DNA of 5,683 nucleotides, from contig CAZNDN010000204.1 in assembly GCA_964571815.1 (NCBI GenBank), positions 1 to 5,683 of the forward strand, given 5' to 3'. Both the position numbers and the translations under genes were made by a program. Under the pieces are notes generated by a model. That model was not told the DNA's origin. It worked only from the letters and a program-made list of their open reading frames with translations, and searched no databases. This stretch comes from CAZNDN01 sp964571815. Its GTDB lineage: Bacteria > Fibrobacterota > Chitinivibrionia > Chitinivibrionales > WJKA01. This document shows, one piece after another, positions 5,523-5,683 of the stretch (positions are counted from its first letter, which is position 1; each line of letters begins with the position of its first letter).

Positions 5523-5683
5523 GGCGGAATCAGCGGGGCAGAGGGCAAAAGGCAGAAGGCGGCAAGGAAGAGGAGCAGAAGAGCAGCCGTCTTCGTTCCA
5601 CTACGCGGAATTTCGCCGCGCCAGGGAGGAGCAGCGAGCAGTAGTGAGAGTTGTCCATTACGTGGCATCCGGGACCAGCATCC
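5523..5683. other. Non-coding right end
   Basis: No gene was identified in this 161-nt stretch. After the purine-rich repeat tract there is a small hairpin, CGCGG (5604-5608) with CCGCG (5616-5620) and a 7-nt loop. It lacks a T tract and so is not a clear terminator. A minus-strand frame here (5468-5668) shows a Leu/Ala-rich run, but that run is only the complement of the purine tract. The window ends before any recognisable downstream gene. Confidence 0.6.
5537..5557 (+). repeat. Three tandem copies of a GGCARAR heptamer in a purine-rich tract
   Basis: GGCAGAG, GGCAAAA and GGCAGAA follow one another without a gap. A purine-rich decay tail (GGCGGCAAGGAAGAGGAGC) continues to about 5585. It begins 15 nt after the HinT stop. 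Short heptamer arrays of this kind occur in intergenic DNA of some bacteria and expand or shrink by slippage. Three imperfect copies are a modest signal. Confidence 0.5.

Noticed and set aside
5468..5668. 66-codon minus-strand frame with a Leu/Ala-rich, membrane-like run
   Set aside because: The hydrophobic run is the complement of the purine repeat tract, the frame runs into the hinT coding sequence, and it has no good SD.

Overview
The window is about 5.7 kb of GC-rich bacterial DNA. A lipoprotein gene runs off the left edge on the minus strand. A long non-coding gap follows, then five co-directional plus-strand genes. The lipoprotein signal peptide, Shine-Dalgarno (SD) sites of the AAGGAG type and sigma70-like boxes all point to Bacteria. 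The sequence does not identify the phylum. A Gram-negative, deltaproteobacterial-like or candidate-phylum source is only a guess from the look of the lipoprotein and the gene mix. No rRNA, tRNA, CRISPR array, transposase or phage gene was found.

Layout. 1-362 (minus) is a small lipoprotein lacking only its extreme C-terminus. 363-849 is non-coding. It holds an AT-rich pocket that reads as overlapping divergent promoters, followed on the plus side by a leader of about 390 nt with two mutually exclusive hairpins and a doubtful 39-codon ORF. 850-1809 and 1809-2795 encode the alpha and beta subunits of a thiamine-diphosphate (ThDP) 2-oxoacid/acetoin dehydrogenase E1. 2796-4064 encodes an unusually long transaldolase-family protein. 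These three genes overlap or abut, so they are almost certainly one translationally coupled operon. A perfect 11-bp hairpin lies inside the last codons of the transaldolase gene. 4107-5051 encodes a PfkB-family sugar kinase (fructokinase-like) with its own strong SD site. 5178-5522 encodes a HinT-type HIT nucleotide hydrolase. The right end (5523-5683) is non-coding and purine-rich, with a short heptamer repeat.

How the genes may work together. No E2 acyltransferase or E3 lipoamide dehydrogenase gene lies in the window. The E1 pair is instead fused into an operon with a transaldolase homologue and followed by a sugar kinase. In the transaldolase homologue the Schiff-base lysine (K177), the Asp (D32), the Thr (T201) and the phosphate-binding Arg/Ser residues align with E. 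coli TalB. The position of the TalB acid/base glutamate (Glu96) appears to be Gln148, as in fructose-6-phosphate aldolase (FSA, Gln59). A consistent but unproven reading is a sugar-catabolic module: the kinase makes a ketose phosphate, the aldolase/transaldolase homologue cleaves or transfers its three-carbon unit, and the E1 pair acts on a resulting 2-oxo or acyloin compound, either with E2/E3 supplied from elsewhere or alone as a carboligase. This is the part of the window most worth following up.
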